Shown here piece by piece: positions 34,559-48,575 of a stretch of DNA of 64,000 nt. This DNA is from Dolomedes plantarius (Eukaryota; Arthropoda; Arachnida; Araneae; Dolomedidae). The first letter of the stretch is position 1. Every line of letters begins with the position of its first letter. The translations under genes and the position numbers were made by a program. The DNA lies in assembly GCA_907164885.2 (NCBI GenBank), contig OU015500.1:54737783-54801782 (forward strand), given 5' to 3'. The notes below the pieces were generated by a model. It saw only the letters and a program-made list of their open reading frames with translations. It was not told the DNA's origin and did no database searches.

Positions 34559-36205
34559 TTCAAAGCCACCTGTAGCTCGATCTAACAACCGAAATGGACC
34601 TAACTTGGTATACAGCCTAATGATCACATGGGAAGTAGGATTCCGTGAAATAGAAAAAGTTAGTTAAAAAAATTGCCGATAGGGGTATATATGGAGCTGT
34701 ACAACGCAAAAAGTGTTACAAAAAATAACAATAATTACACATACAAAAATACAGTGAAATGTTAAGATTTATTCACTACATTCACTTCCCTGGTGAGGAA
34801 TTCGACCACGTTCACTATGACCGCCGTTCTCAGAGACTACACCGTGATTTCTCTGTACAACATTCTTTACGGCCGTACGCAACATGTCACAAGGAATATT
34901 CGCCACTGTCTGTGATATGTTGTCCTTTTAGATACTCAGGTTGGTGACTCCACCAACATAAACTTTTGATTTTAAATAACCCCAGAGCCAAAAGTCACAT
35001 GGAGTTAGGTTAGGTAAACGAGGTGTCCATGCAACAGTAAAACCGCGAAGGTTGACTCATTTATCAGTAAAGTGATGGCACAACAGCTGCTGTTCCTTAA
35101 CACCAATTTGTGGTGGTGCACCGTCCTGCATAAAGATTATCTGATTGAGACATTCTCCTTGTTGAAGTTGTGGGATGACAAAATTATTCAGCATATCGTG
35201 ATATGTTTGTGCATTAATAGTACACGTTACTGGTCCTGTCGGAGTTATGGTCTCAAAAAAGAATGGTCCAATGATGAATTCGGCTGTGAAGCACACTAAA
35301 CGGTTATTTTTGGTGAATGATAGGAATTTCTTGCAATGCGTGGGGCTGTTCATAGGACCAAATTCGGCAATTTTGTACGTTAACAAACGCATTCAGATGA
35401 AAATGGGACTCATTTCCCCATAGAATTTTCCATGGGAAACCATCGTCAAATTTAATCCTGGCAAGAAACGACAGAGCAACCGTCAGTTGTTTATTATAAT
35501 CACTGCGTTTGAGTTCTTGGAAGCGGCTGACTTTCAATGGATAGTAGAGAACTCGCCGGAAAACTTTCCATATTATAGAAAAATTCATATTTAGTAATTG
35601 TCGAGCTGCATCCTGTCGCGCTGCTACTACCAGCAATGGTTCCCTGTGATCTGTCGACGATTGCAGTTGCAACTTCTGTTATCACCTCTCCTGACACAGA
35701 TTTACGTCCTCTGCCTAGGCGAATTGTCAGTGACCCTGTTTCTTCGAACTTTTTTAATCATTCCCTTCAAAACATTAAGCGATAGAGGCCCCTTACGTAG
35801 CTTCTGTTGGGTTCTAAACTCGCGGAGAGCTGTAGATATAATGTACTGATTAAAATAATACAGCTTTACCAATAATGCGCGTTCTGGTAGTGTGAGTCGC
35901 ATATTCACTTTAGCTAGCTCACTTCAGCTGAGAATATTTTTCGAAGCGGTCTTCATTTCTTTATAGCCGAAATTACTGGCGCTATTGTCGCATACAAAAG
36001 CATCAATTTTTATTTTGTTTTGATACACGTATTTTATTCTGATTCTCGGTTTGGTAAGCTACAACAGCGCCATAAATACCTGTATCCTCAATTTTTGGAA
36101 CTAGCTTTTTTTTTTCACGAAATCCTACTTCCTATGTCATCATTAGTTTATGTACCAAGTTTCGTGCCATTTCGGTTGTTAGATCGAACTACAGGTGGCT
36201 CTGAA
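34559..36205 (-). mobile_element. Mariner-type transposon, near full length
   Basis: The inverted ends TTCAAAGCCACCTGTAGCTC and the complement of GGTGGCTCTGAA at the right are followed by TA (36206-36207). The left TA has decayed to TG. TIR similarity runs about 40 bp at high identity and weakly to about 120 bp. It encodes a single broken transposase on the minus strand. Confidence 0.85.
34769..35908 (-). pseudogene. Mariner-type (DDD) transposase, frameshifted
   Basis: The N-terminus LTLPERALLVKLYYFN...ALREFRTQQ is the HTH domain, and a GRGRKS-type hook lies at about 35700. The catalytic part gives ILWGNESHFHLN, where the family has an Asp: the first catalytic residue is now Asn. FMQDGAPPQI follows with the second Asp. 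In another frame LTPCDFWLWGYLKSKVYV carries the third Asp. The C-terminus continues DNISQTVANIPCDMLRTAV to the stop at 34769. At least three frame changes and a stop separate the segments, so the element is inactive, and the Asp-to-Asn change alone would abolish catalysis. Confidence 0.88.
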
Positions 36206-36207
36206 TA

Positions 36208-39200
36208 GGCGCGCTAAAGCATAATCATTACCCCGATAGTCTTTCCCAGCACATAATTGGTTGTTTTAGTTTCAATAAATAGCTTAAACTGTTGCAGATC
36301 TATATGTAGTAAAATTTAATATTAATGTAAATTTATATAAGTTTATGTTGAATATTATTATTCTTAAGTTATAATAATAAATATTAATATTTTTAATCTT
36401 AAGTTATAATAACAAATAACGATACAATATTAATTTTGGTTTATATGTCCATTACCACTATCTCCTTAGTAACTCTGCTTCTATGTTTCCTTTAACTCCA
36501 TGGTTGCCAGGTTTGTCACGTCAGTGTCCTTGCGGTTGAATACTCTTAACTTCAACTTTGTCTAGCGCCAGGCTTGGTGTAGTTTGTTTGGATAGCAACA
36601 TTTCATATTTTTTTTCTGGTTTCATATGGATTGTTCGGTCTACGTATGTTTATTGGACATATCATACCTATCAGAAACAATCCATTGGTTTTTAGACAGC
36701 ATCGGCACCGCCGATGAAGAGATGCTGTCAAAAACCTTTTAATTTCATATATTTCCATGTTTTTAGTTTCACACTACATTGTGTAATATAACTTTTGCAG
36801 TTTTTTCCCCTTTCTACGTTGTCTTATATATATATATATATTACTGATCCGTAAAAAAACTCTAGTATAAGATACCTTATACATATCGGCTTAAATTGTC
36901 AAACTTCGGCTTACCTGGGTTTTTAGTCGTATTGATGAATTCTTGACATTTTATTCAAATATATGTAGTTATTAAGTCCTGTTAAAAATAAATCATGACT
37001 CTTGTATATGCATAGAATCATTAAGAAATTTATACTAAAGTTGCATAAGATAATTACAGACTTGTGAAAAAAGGATTACTAGTAATTTACATTTCCCCGA
37101 TTAATTGGAAATAATTAAGCCCTTATTCATTATGCACATTAATAAAGAATTTTATATGCTTCACGGAAATACCATGTTTAATAGTCGATTTTGTATGAAA
37201 AGTCGTTTTGCTTTCGGGCTTTAGAAATTATGTAAATATTTTCTTAGTTAAGCTCATAAATTAAAGGTATAAACTTTACACCTGAAGTTTTTTTTAACAA
37301 CAAACTGAATTCATGATCTCCATCAGATTATTTGAGACAAATAAATGTTTTATTTGAAATTAACATTTTTTATGGAATAAATATTTTACAGAACGGATAA
37401 TTGCTTCGGTTAAAAGAATTAAATGAAAAATTTATTAAGAAATTTGGTCAGTTAAGAAATTTGGTTATTAAGAAATTTGGTCAGAAAATTCTTGAATGAA
37501 CAATAGGCATGCATATAATAATAGCATACAACTAGATACCTAAGCTATTCCAGCCATCATTTCGAAATTTACTTTGAACTACATGATTCCCAAATACATG
37601 GCATTTCCCAGACGTATGTTTTCCGTATTTTAACATAACGTAAAACGTTTTTTATTTAGTCTAATTCGGTGAATAAAGCTTGTATGAAATAAAATAATAT
37701 GTATAAAACATAGTCTTTCTTGCAATTTCTTTTTAGAGATATTAGTCAGCATACTTTTCTGAATTCAGTGAATTAATCACACTTTACTGAAGTGCACCTT
37801 ATTTTACTCTTAGAAAAATGAAAATTTTTTCCGTAGTTTAATAATGTCTTATTAAAAAAAATGTAAAGCCCGAAAATGTTTTTCAGTACCTGGAAACTAA
37901 AGGATCTTAGAAAAAATGTAATTTTTTTTCTTATTTACTTAGTCTTTTTTCAATAAATGAAAGGTAGTTTATTTATTTTTTACCAGGATCATCATTTTGT
38001 GTGTTATTAAGACTTGTAAAGCTAATTCATGCTGTTCAGTTCCTTTCCTGCTTTATTTATTAAATTTTTTATTAGTTGGTACTTTTCACTCTTCGGTTAT
38101 TCTACTATTAGAGTTTTGTTCTATAATTATTTTCTATGATTTATTCTAAATGCTGTACTATGGTAACTCAAAGTAGCATTATAATAATCTTAGTTGTCAT
38201 ACGTTGATCATGTTTTATTGGACTATATTTCCTTATTTAATTGACTGACAGGAAATTAAGTATCTGATTTTGACTCATTAGTACTTCTTTTAAAGGTTTT
38301 GCCTCTTGAACTGTTTACTTTCTAGTTATTTTTTTTCTATTTCAGTTATTAGTCATGCATTATATTGTCTTACAAATGAAGTTAATTTCAAAAGTTTCCA
38401 TTTCTTGATTATTTAAATTCCTACATGTTTGGGGGAATAATACTTGCTTTTATATTACCTTTAAATGAAACGGCACTTTGTGCAAAATAAGGGATGAAGG
38501 TATCACTCGAAGGAAGTACTAATGAATTTTATAAAAAGTTGAGCTCGGTATTTTCAGTGTTGACCAGAACTTTCTGCAACTCAGATGTAAAAGTTTTGGT
38601 GCAAAGTAATTATGTGATATTAAAAAACATTTAATATGAGTCTTTTAAATTCTGGGATAGAATTCTTAATAGATTTATTGCAGCCCTATGCAGTTTAAAT
38701 TAACGACTGTCTGGTGTAAAACGATCATAGAAGGCGATCCCAAAATGGACTATTTGTAGACGTACTTCGGACAACGCATTCATTTATTTTAAGAAGCTTT
38801 TTTAAGTTATAACATTTGGCAGTGTTTGTTGGCGGCATAAAAATTAGTTTTTAAGGGATGTTTGCTTGATTAATTAATATTTGCCATGAAAGACGGATAT
38901 TTCGAAATAGTGGTGGCAACAACCAACATAGGAAACTATAGGTGGTTGTATGCAATATAAGTCTGAAATTATCAGTGTTGACCTTAAACATTTTTGAAAT
39001 TCATATGTAAAGTTCATTAAAAGTAAAGTTTTTATTCGATATTGACATTCATTTCTATGAATGATTTCTATGAATTATTTCTATGGATGGAAGAGGATTC
39101 TAGACATAATTGTTTCATTTGTATACGATGTAAGAAAAAATTCTCACATTTTGGGGTAGAAGTTCTATAGAATATAATCGGAAATATCGATGATCCTTAT

Positions 39201-41095
39201 GCCCTTTCATTTCAATTGTGAGAAGGATATACTATCCTTGAAATGAGGAGAAAGCTGTGTGACATTGATCATGAGACACCTTTTAACGTAGGTTACGTTC
39301 CTCAATAACGGTCCGTCGGAGAGAAAAAAAAAATGTTCTGCGTCGCGAGTTATAATTTTGACAGCGCGACAAACCCAGTATCAGCAAACAGTTAAACAGA
39401 AAAGTACCAAAATGCATTAAAAAATGAAAGATAAAAAAGATAATGTAAGCAACGATAAGTAATCCTACGTTAATAACCCGCGGTATTTCGTTAGAGGAGA
39501 CTGCCTGATTTTTTTTTGGCAAAGTTTATAGGAGCACTTCCCGATGAATGTTTCGGTTAAAATGTAATGAAGAAAGCACTCAATGAAATCTGACAAATCA
39601 TCTTCTCCCTCGGTTGCTATTGTTTAACAATTTTTGTGGACTAAGTGATCATTGTAGTACGCAGTTACCAAACTTCAACATGAAAGATGTTTCGACTTTT
39701 AATGACACCAAAAATCAACATTCTAAATCTATATTCAATATCTATTCCAAATGGTAGACGTTGTAAGACAGTCACTATGATACAACGTGAAGTTTCCAAA
39801 AATGAATTGTAAAACTTGAAAAATAGAGGAAGCCGTAGGATAATGTATAAGAAAAGAGAATTCATGTCAATAACATATTTTGAGTTTGAAAAACAATCTC
39901 TGTTCCCTTTTCGAAAGCCATTTGTTATCTAGACATGAAAATTCACGAAGGCTGATAGAAGCAAGTTATTCATTATTTTCCGTAAATTCTCTTTTGATCG
40001 CACGTGCTTTAAGCTAAAAATATAATTTTTTCTACGTGTCAACAATATTTTAAAATTTATTTATTTTTACAATTAATTTGTTTTACAAGTTAAATTTTTT
40101 CTTGCATCTTCGGATATATATTTACTGTTTTTCTCCTTATAAACTCATATTAGTACAAACATACAACAGAAGCTAAACCAAGAATATTTTTTCAAATTTA
40201 CATGAATTGATTAGTTGATAAAATTTATTTGATTTACAACAGTTCTTTCGTTTAAAGATAAATTGAAAAAAAAACTTTGAATAACACATATTTATTGTAA
40301 ACCGATCGTAATTATAGTGCTAAGAATTAATTTTTCCAATTTTTAAACTGTGACTTGTGTTACATTTGAAGTCGAAATTTAATGCACTTAAAGTATATAG
40401 AATGCACATCGTGAATAAAATTAATCCCTTGAAAATAATTTGATAAGGGCTAAAATATTTTCTTGGTTCCTTTACTGAATGAATGCAAATCAGATAAGGC
40501 TTAGGAATCTTTCGGCTAGAAAAAATTATCTTTACCATGTTTTAATAACGTCTATATTATTTACTTTTCCCAGTCGCCGCCTCTAAAATATGAAGAAACC
40601 TAATCTATAAACTTCCTGCATAAACTTAGAAACATATAGTTTATCCCGTTTAGAGACACGTTCAGATGAAGAAAAAATATAAAACGTAAAATCCTGATCC
40701 GCTTGTGCAGTCTTACGAGCATAAAATATTTTTATCGGAGTTATAAACGTTATGCGTTTAAAACGAAGATTAAAATTGAGCATTTTACAACGTAGCTATA
40801 CCGAAGTATATAAAATTTTGCTGCTACAACTTTACACTTTTGTCAATAAAAAGAGGTAAACTCAGTTTTAATAAGAATTAAAAATATATTTTTTTCTAAA
40901 AATCAAAGGGGGAAAAAGTTTGTTCGTGATGCTATTCAGTTAACGGAGAAAAAACATTAGTTTTCTCGAAATATGAGGAAAAGTTCTGTTTGCACATGAT
41001 TTCCTGTTACGGATACTACATATTTTACGAAAAGTATATATTTATTTTACACTAAAAATATTAACGTGGAGAAAATCGCTTGAAAAGAAAGGATT
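36208..41095. other. Long unassigned AT-rich stretch
   Basis: No gene, RNA gene or bounded element that I can support in about 4.9 kb. A more GC-rich patch at 36450-36730 includes GCATCGGCACCGCCGATGAAG, which contains a short palindrome and may be part of an old retroelement. The remainder has no internal structure visible by eye. Confidence 0.45.
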
Positions 41096-41775
41096 TTTTA
41101 CCGTTTTTATTAACTCGCTTTCTTGTTTGTGTGCTTGTCCAGTACAGATCTTGCAATCGATTTTTAACCAACTTCCCGACTAGGTAGACATTTGAAACTT
41201 TTAGCTCAGAACATGATGACAATGCATTCTTTTAATACTTTTAGCCATCTTTAAGCAGAACTAAATTCATTTTCAGTTAATTCTGTTTTGTATGGAAAGT
41301 TAGTTCGGAAAAAATCTGCAAGGTGGCGCTTCGATCGAATGCAATGCTTGCGCTTTTGCGTAACAGCGTTTGACGATTTTGAAAACCATGTGTTTATATG
41401 TTTGTCCCTTGTTGGGTCAGTAACGGTATGATGCGTCATATATGTAGTTTACACTACACTTAGCCTCTCATACTCAATATGCCAAGCCTCACCTCCAAGC
41501 GGTTGACCTGGCACTCCAAAAAATATTGGAATATTGGCTCTAGTATTAATGTTTGTAAAAATCTCATATATGTAATTCAATTAATAAATGTTTGAAAATT
41601 TCTTATAATTGCTCACTTTATTACGCATTTGATCATTTTCTTTCAAGTTGATGGGATAATTCATCAAAAAATTTTTTTTAAAGTATTTATTAATACATAG
41701 AATTGTCAAGTTTGCATGCTTCAACAGAAAATTTATAAACGGGGTATATAAAAAGACCTTTTTATCTTGTAATTA
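41096..41775 (+). repeat. Unclassified interspersed repeat, copy 2
   Basis: It is homologous to 33296-33750 in two blocks (41096-41290 and 41637-41775), with an additional segment 41291-41636 between them. That segment is less AT-rich and has no recognised content. Whether it was inserted here or deleted from copy 1 is unclear. Confidence 0.75.
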
Positions 41776-41834
41776 TATTCTTTTGATTTTCCAGTCATGT
41801 GGGGTAACCAAGGCCATGGGCCGAATTTATTTAA

Positions 41835-42550
41835 GGCGACAATGGACCTTCAGTTTGACAAAAATATGTCTTCAAAACGATTTTTTTTTCTTTCAGAAAA
41901 TGATTCTGCGACTCATCATCTTTAAATTTAAAAAAGAGTATGCTGATCTGATCATTATTAACCGAGTTATAAGTATTTTTTTCAAACGTAAACAAGGGAA
42001 ATGTAAGTCAAATTAAAACTTTAAATGTCATTTTCTCAAAACAAGTTTTCATGTCGTTTCGGTATGTTCAAAATGTTCCGTGCGTCATAATTTTTCTTGA
42101 ATTTTCATAAAATTTCATAAAATGATTATTTGTATATGTTAGAATAAAACTTATTAATCAATTCATTATACTATTTTAAAACAACTTAAATGTTTTACAA
42201 TAGGAAAAAATTTTTTGATACAATTTTGCATAAAATGATCTATTTTTATCGATTTATTTTCTAGTTTTTATAAATATGACTGTAAATCAAATATTGCTAC
42301 TAACTTTTATTATAACTGTATAAAGCTAGCTTAAGAGAGAAAAGTAGATATCTGAGTCAAAAATTAATGCCCATGGAGCATTTTTAAATAAAGTAATTAA
42401 CAAACTGATTTTCATTAATATCTTAATTAAATACATTCTGATTTTTTTATTTAGAATTTCCATCTCTAAACAACACTGTATAAGTATGCAAAATTTCATA
42501 GCAATTGGTTAATAAATAAAAAAAAAACTTTTCCATGGTCCATTGTCACC
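41835..42550. mobile_element. TTAA-flanked element (716 bp)
   Basis: TTAA lies at 41831-41834 and 42551-42554. The left terminus GGCGACAATGGACC pairs with the right terminus GGTCCATTGTCACC with one mismatch. Interior similarity between the arms is weak, unlike the element at 3071. Length (716 vs 715 bp), TTAA target and the GGYGACAAT start are shared with that element. No ORF. Confidence 0.75.
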
Positions 42551-42554
42551 TTAA

Positions 42555-44311
<1,757 letters not shown>

Positions 44312-44397
<86 letters not shown>
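44312..44397. repeat. (TA)n microsatellite
   Basis: A pure TA run of about 86 bp. Confidence 0.98.
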
Positions 44398-44401
<4 letters not shown>

Positions 44402-45359
44402 ACTCGTTGCATAATTTACTGAATTCGTTCAGGAGTCTGAAAATATTTTATAAAGTGAGTTCCGAACAGAACAAAAGAAATATATCAAACTGACAGAATG
44501 CTTCGAAAAAGTACCTTGAAAAAGTGTTCTATAAAGAAAAAGTGTCTTGCTAAAGAAATATATATACAAAGTGCAACACATTTTTTATTCGATAAGAGAA
44601 AAGTGCGGAACATCTAGCTGTCTACGACATATAAAAATTCTTCAGACACTAAACAGATACTGTGCAGATCTGAAAAAAAAACACCAAAAAATATCCCAGA
44701 TTGACTTTACATTGCATAGATATTTCTTCGAAAAATTGAGCGTAAATATTTAAGTATATTTACAGTAAATTTAATATTGATTTACATGTATTTTTATATA
44801 GATTTCACCGTTAATGGTTTAAAATATATGTGAGGTCGAACAATTTATTTTTTCCCATGTTATATAAGACGGAAGCATAATTGACTTCCGTAAGTTGTTA
44901 ATACAAAGTTTGAGAAATATTCTACATAATTGAAATATTGTTGAATAACAATTAATTTTGAAAGAAAATATTGAAGTAATACTCGTAGAATTTCTGTATA
45001 TCTTTTTTTCACTGTTACTGAAGGTGAAACATTCTCTTAATTCTGGGTGAGCTGGTAGATTATTAGTTGTGCATTCTTACTTAGTTTTCTAGATACGATC
45101 CCTGAAATCTGTAAACGAAACCCGAATGCATTGAAAGTCAATCAGCTCCAGCTACATAGTTCAGTATTTGCCCATGGCAGACAGTTATTACGATAACGGT
45201 CGTCATTTAGGGTAACCTATCACACAATTAATTCTCTTTGGAAAATATCAATGTCATATAAAAAGATATGTTAATAAATAAAAATGCATAGAGGTCCACA
45301 CAGGATACAAAAATAGAGGACATATGTAAGTCAGTAAGCTGAACATTAATTTACAACGC
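44398..45359. other. Unassigned; possible decayed SINE at ~45047-45290
   Basis: GAGCTGGTAGATTATTAG resembles an A-box region and GATACGATCCC, about 40 bp on, a B-box. The stretch ends in a TAAATAAAA-rich tail near 45275-45287. Too degraded for a firm call. Confidence 0.3.
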
Positions 45360-45520
45360 CTGAGTGTTTCACATGGTATATTGCCGATCTAGAAGTTTAA
45401 GAGTTCAATTCCTGCTTTCGGCAGGTGGTCCTCAGGAAAATTTTCCTTTTATCTCTTACCAGAGGGTTACTTTTACAAATGAAATATATTGTATACCAAA
45501 TAAAATAAATAAAAAAAAAC
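45360..45520 (+). mobile_element. Short tRNA-derived SINE, plus strand
   Basis: GTGTTTCACATGGTATATTG is an A-box-like head, TAAGAGTTCAATTCC a good B-box, followed by about 80 bp of body and an (AAAT)nA-run tail at about 45498-45520. The total of about 160 bp is plausible for a small SINE. Confidence 0.6.
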
Positions 45521-46199
45521 TATAAGTGTGTCAGTAACGTTTAAATGACATTTCCTGGACATAAAAAAATCAAAATATTATGTTGTTAGCTGAAATGGAC
45601 ACTAACATAAAAAATTAATACTAAGAACAAAATTTATCAGCACTATGTACATTTGAGTCGTCTAATGCGAAAACCAGTTACATCCAAAGAAATCAAAAAC
45701 TGAGATTTTAATTGATATGGATACTTCTATTTATCTGCTACATGTTCAAGTTGAGAAACAGTTCAAAAATAAGCTCAATTGAAAATAAATGATGAATAAT
45801 GATGAAAGATGTAAGGCCAGTTATGTCCCAAATGGCCACAGTTACAAAATCAGTTCTACCCTTTGACCGTTCCAAAATAAGTTGCATCCTACAAACAATA
45901 ATGGCTGCCTTCTAAATGCTGTAGCAAAACCGGTTTAATCCCTCACTAACCTATTAGATTTACTTTAGTTTCAGTAGTGCAGTGTTTAATATAGTAATAT
46001 TAGTTTTACCTTAGTGCAAATGCTAAAAAAATTTAATAACAATGTGTTGTCTACCATGTCATCAACATATAACGTTTTGTAGTTACAGAATAGAAGTCAG
46101 TTTCTCCACATGTTTATTAGTTTGTTTTTCTTTTGTTTATAACCTACTGCAAGCGTTTTTCATTAGTCCTTTTAGTTTTCGTTAGTTTTCTACTTTACT

Positions 46200-46475
46200 A
46201 TGGATCCAGATTTGAGTGGCCCAAGCCCAAATAATACTGTAAACAATGAGTTAGATGATGAGTTTGAGTTGACTATTGAAATCCAGTTAGAAGGTTCAAA
46301 ATGGCAGACAGTTTGTTTCCAAAAACAGTTATATCCAACTTTACAAGTGCAAAACAAGTTATGTGAATTTTATTTATTTAAATTCAATTGTCTATGTTTT
46401 CCCTACATTATACAGATTATTACTAGGCAACAACATAAACTTAATACGTTTTTCGACATCAAAACCATAGAATGA
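46200..46475 (+). CDS. Hypothetical 91-codon ORF
   Basis: It starts at an ATG after a pyrimidine-rich leader. The first half (MDPDLSGPSPNNTVNNELDD, then EFELTIEIQLEGSKWQTVCF) has a balanced, acidic composition unlike the surrounding AT noise. The second half (about residue 52 on) looks like translated AT-rich intergenic or intron sequence. It could be a first exon or a fragment of an unknown transposon protein. No family recognised. No convincing splice donor was found at the point where composition changes. Confidence 0.2.
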   Translation: MDPDLSGPSPNNTVNNELDDEFELTIEIQLEGSKWQTVCFQKQLYPTLQVQNKLCEFYLFKFNCLCFPYIIQIITRQQHKLNTFFDIKTIE

Positions 46476-47513
46476 TTTATTATTGAAACATAACTAACAG
46501 TTTTTGTTAAATATCTCAAAATCGTTTGAGATGGATACAGCTGATTTTGGTATTGCGCTACTCATTTGGTCTAAGCTGTAAATCTGCGTTTCATAATCTG
46601 GAGATCACGAAAGGTCGCTATCAGGCAGAGGATTAGTTTGAACTAGTCGCTCGTGCGGTTAACTATTATTACTGTTGTTGTAATTTGGTCTGAGGGGTGA
46701 TGAAGTGTTCATTTTATTCTTCTTATGTTTGGGGGTGTCGTGGTGATAAAAGGATTGATAACTGCTGGTCTGAAGTCTATCAGTGGACGGAAGATGACGT
46801 TTCTAACTACCGTCCATTCAAAAGGGACTTTTATTTCCCTTCCAAATTAAATCTGAATTTAGTCCCATGAAATTTAAGACCTATGGGATTACAATTAACT
46901 CACATATTTGTAGAATATTTTTTATTGTTTACATAATAGACTACGCTGGTTTAAAATGCATGTTATTCGTGGATATCTATAACACAAATTCTATTCGATG
47001 CTCAGTATTATTTCCGAATTTACTCAATTAAAATACATACTTCAGTGGACTGAAATAAGAATTGAAATATTTTCTTCAATTTGTGCAAGCAAAACTGAAA
47101 TTTTTATTTAAGGATTTGATCAAACTATTTCATCTTTATTTGGGAGTATTGGTAAAATCGCTTGATATATTATCTGTATTCGACGGCATTATTAATCTTA
47201 ATTGATAATGCCATTGCATTCATAGTGTATAAAATTGCAGAATTGGTTGAAATATCCATGTCTGCAACATTTATCTAGACCTTGAAATTCAATGTTTCAC
47301 AAGATTCTATCTAAGGAAAATTAGCTATAAAATGCAATAGAAAGAATTCACTAAATATTTTATAAGATACCATATTTAAAAAATGGAAAAGAATTACGAA
47401 CACAGCGAAATTAGCAAGATATTATTGTGGTGTTGTGAATCATATAATGTAGAGATGAATTCATTTGTATAAATATTCTACGTTAAATATTTATATAAGA
47501 AAACCTAAAGGAA
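46476..47513. other. Unassigned
   Basis: No supported feature. A short hairpin (GGACGGAAG...CTACCGTCC) lies at about 46785-46815. Confidence 0.4.
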
Positions 47514-48062
47514 TCTACCGGTAGACGGCCCTTCGGATTGCTGGATAAATATGTTGATAACTCCACCACAACGCCATTGTCGAACCCTCGTCCCTTCTAC
47601 GGGTTCGCTTTGGTTCGTTTCGTAATTCGACGTTTGCAATGGTACACAAGTAAATTTTCACAGCATAAAGTTCAGTACCATACCAGTAAATATTCAAAGT
47701 TTTATTCTCTTTCACAAACACAACACAACACTTATCTATCTACAAACTTATTTTACAGTATTATATATAAATAGCTAACTAGGTCAGTTATCTAGATTCT
47801 GACTGCCATCTAACGAGGCCTAGTGCGTGTTCTGGGTCTCAATACACCCACGCACATTACTCTGATCTGCCCGACTCTCTCAAGAGCCACCAGTCGCAGA
47901 CTAAACGCCACACGTCTTCTCTCGCGTGGGTCACCACAGTATCTGACGACCTTCTGCCTTCTGCACAGGGCACCTTCAACAATCTCGAATCCCTTATCGA
48001 GCCGGGGTCATTGCCCTACCCCCCCCCCTGCCTCCTTGAGAAGAGAGTATCAGGGATAAGAC
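47514..48062. other. GC-richer block, possible old LTR or SINE-like insertion
   Basis: 47514-47640 and 47800-48062 are markedly less AT-rich than everything around them, with abrupt edges. The second part is rich in CCAC/CTCTCTCAAGAG-type sequence and ends in a C-run. I found no paired LTR, tRNA boxes or coding motif. Open frames here (47515-47774, 47823-48059) show no recognisable protein. Confidence 0.3.
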
Positions 48063-48498
48063 AAAAAGGGGTGACGCGGCAGACACGACAGCCATGCCAT
48101 AATTTTAAGTAATAATCATGGGTTTTAACATACAAAGAAAGGTTTGGCATCTATCACTAAAAGTTATAATGAGAACATCTCGTAATGTATCCAATTAAAT
48201 AATAATCACTGATATAATAGAAACCTCGAAAATTTAAATTGTTCTGTTTTTGAATTAGAAACTGCGAAAAATAATAATGAGACTCATATTTTAATGCCTT
48301 TTACGCATTTTTATTTCGATAGTGCACATTTGAAGATTAAAATACAGTATAAGTTTGCATTATTTTGACATTACATATGAATTAAATGCTTCTGTAACAG
48401 TTTTAGCAGAACTATTTGATATTATTTTCTAAAAGATTAATTTAATCAAAATCTTATTTTTATTCTGTATCAATGTGGAATGCATGTTTGTCGTTGCA

Positions 48499-48499
<1 letters not shown>
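48063..48499. other. Unassigned AT-rich DNA
   Basis: No supported feature. Confidence 0.5.

Positions 48500-48573
<74 letters not shown>
48500..48573. repeat. Microsatellite (CA)n(TA)n
   Basis: About 42 bp of CA followed by about 32 bp of TA. Confidence 0.98.

Positions 48574-48575
<2 letters not shown>

Noticed and set aside
39283..39522. 79-codon minus-strand frame with a hydrophobic stretch
   Set aside because: The hydrophobicity comes from AT-rich codons (Phe, Ile, Leu). No signal, partner exon or similarity.
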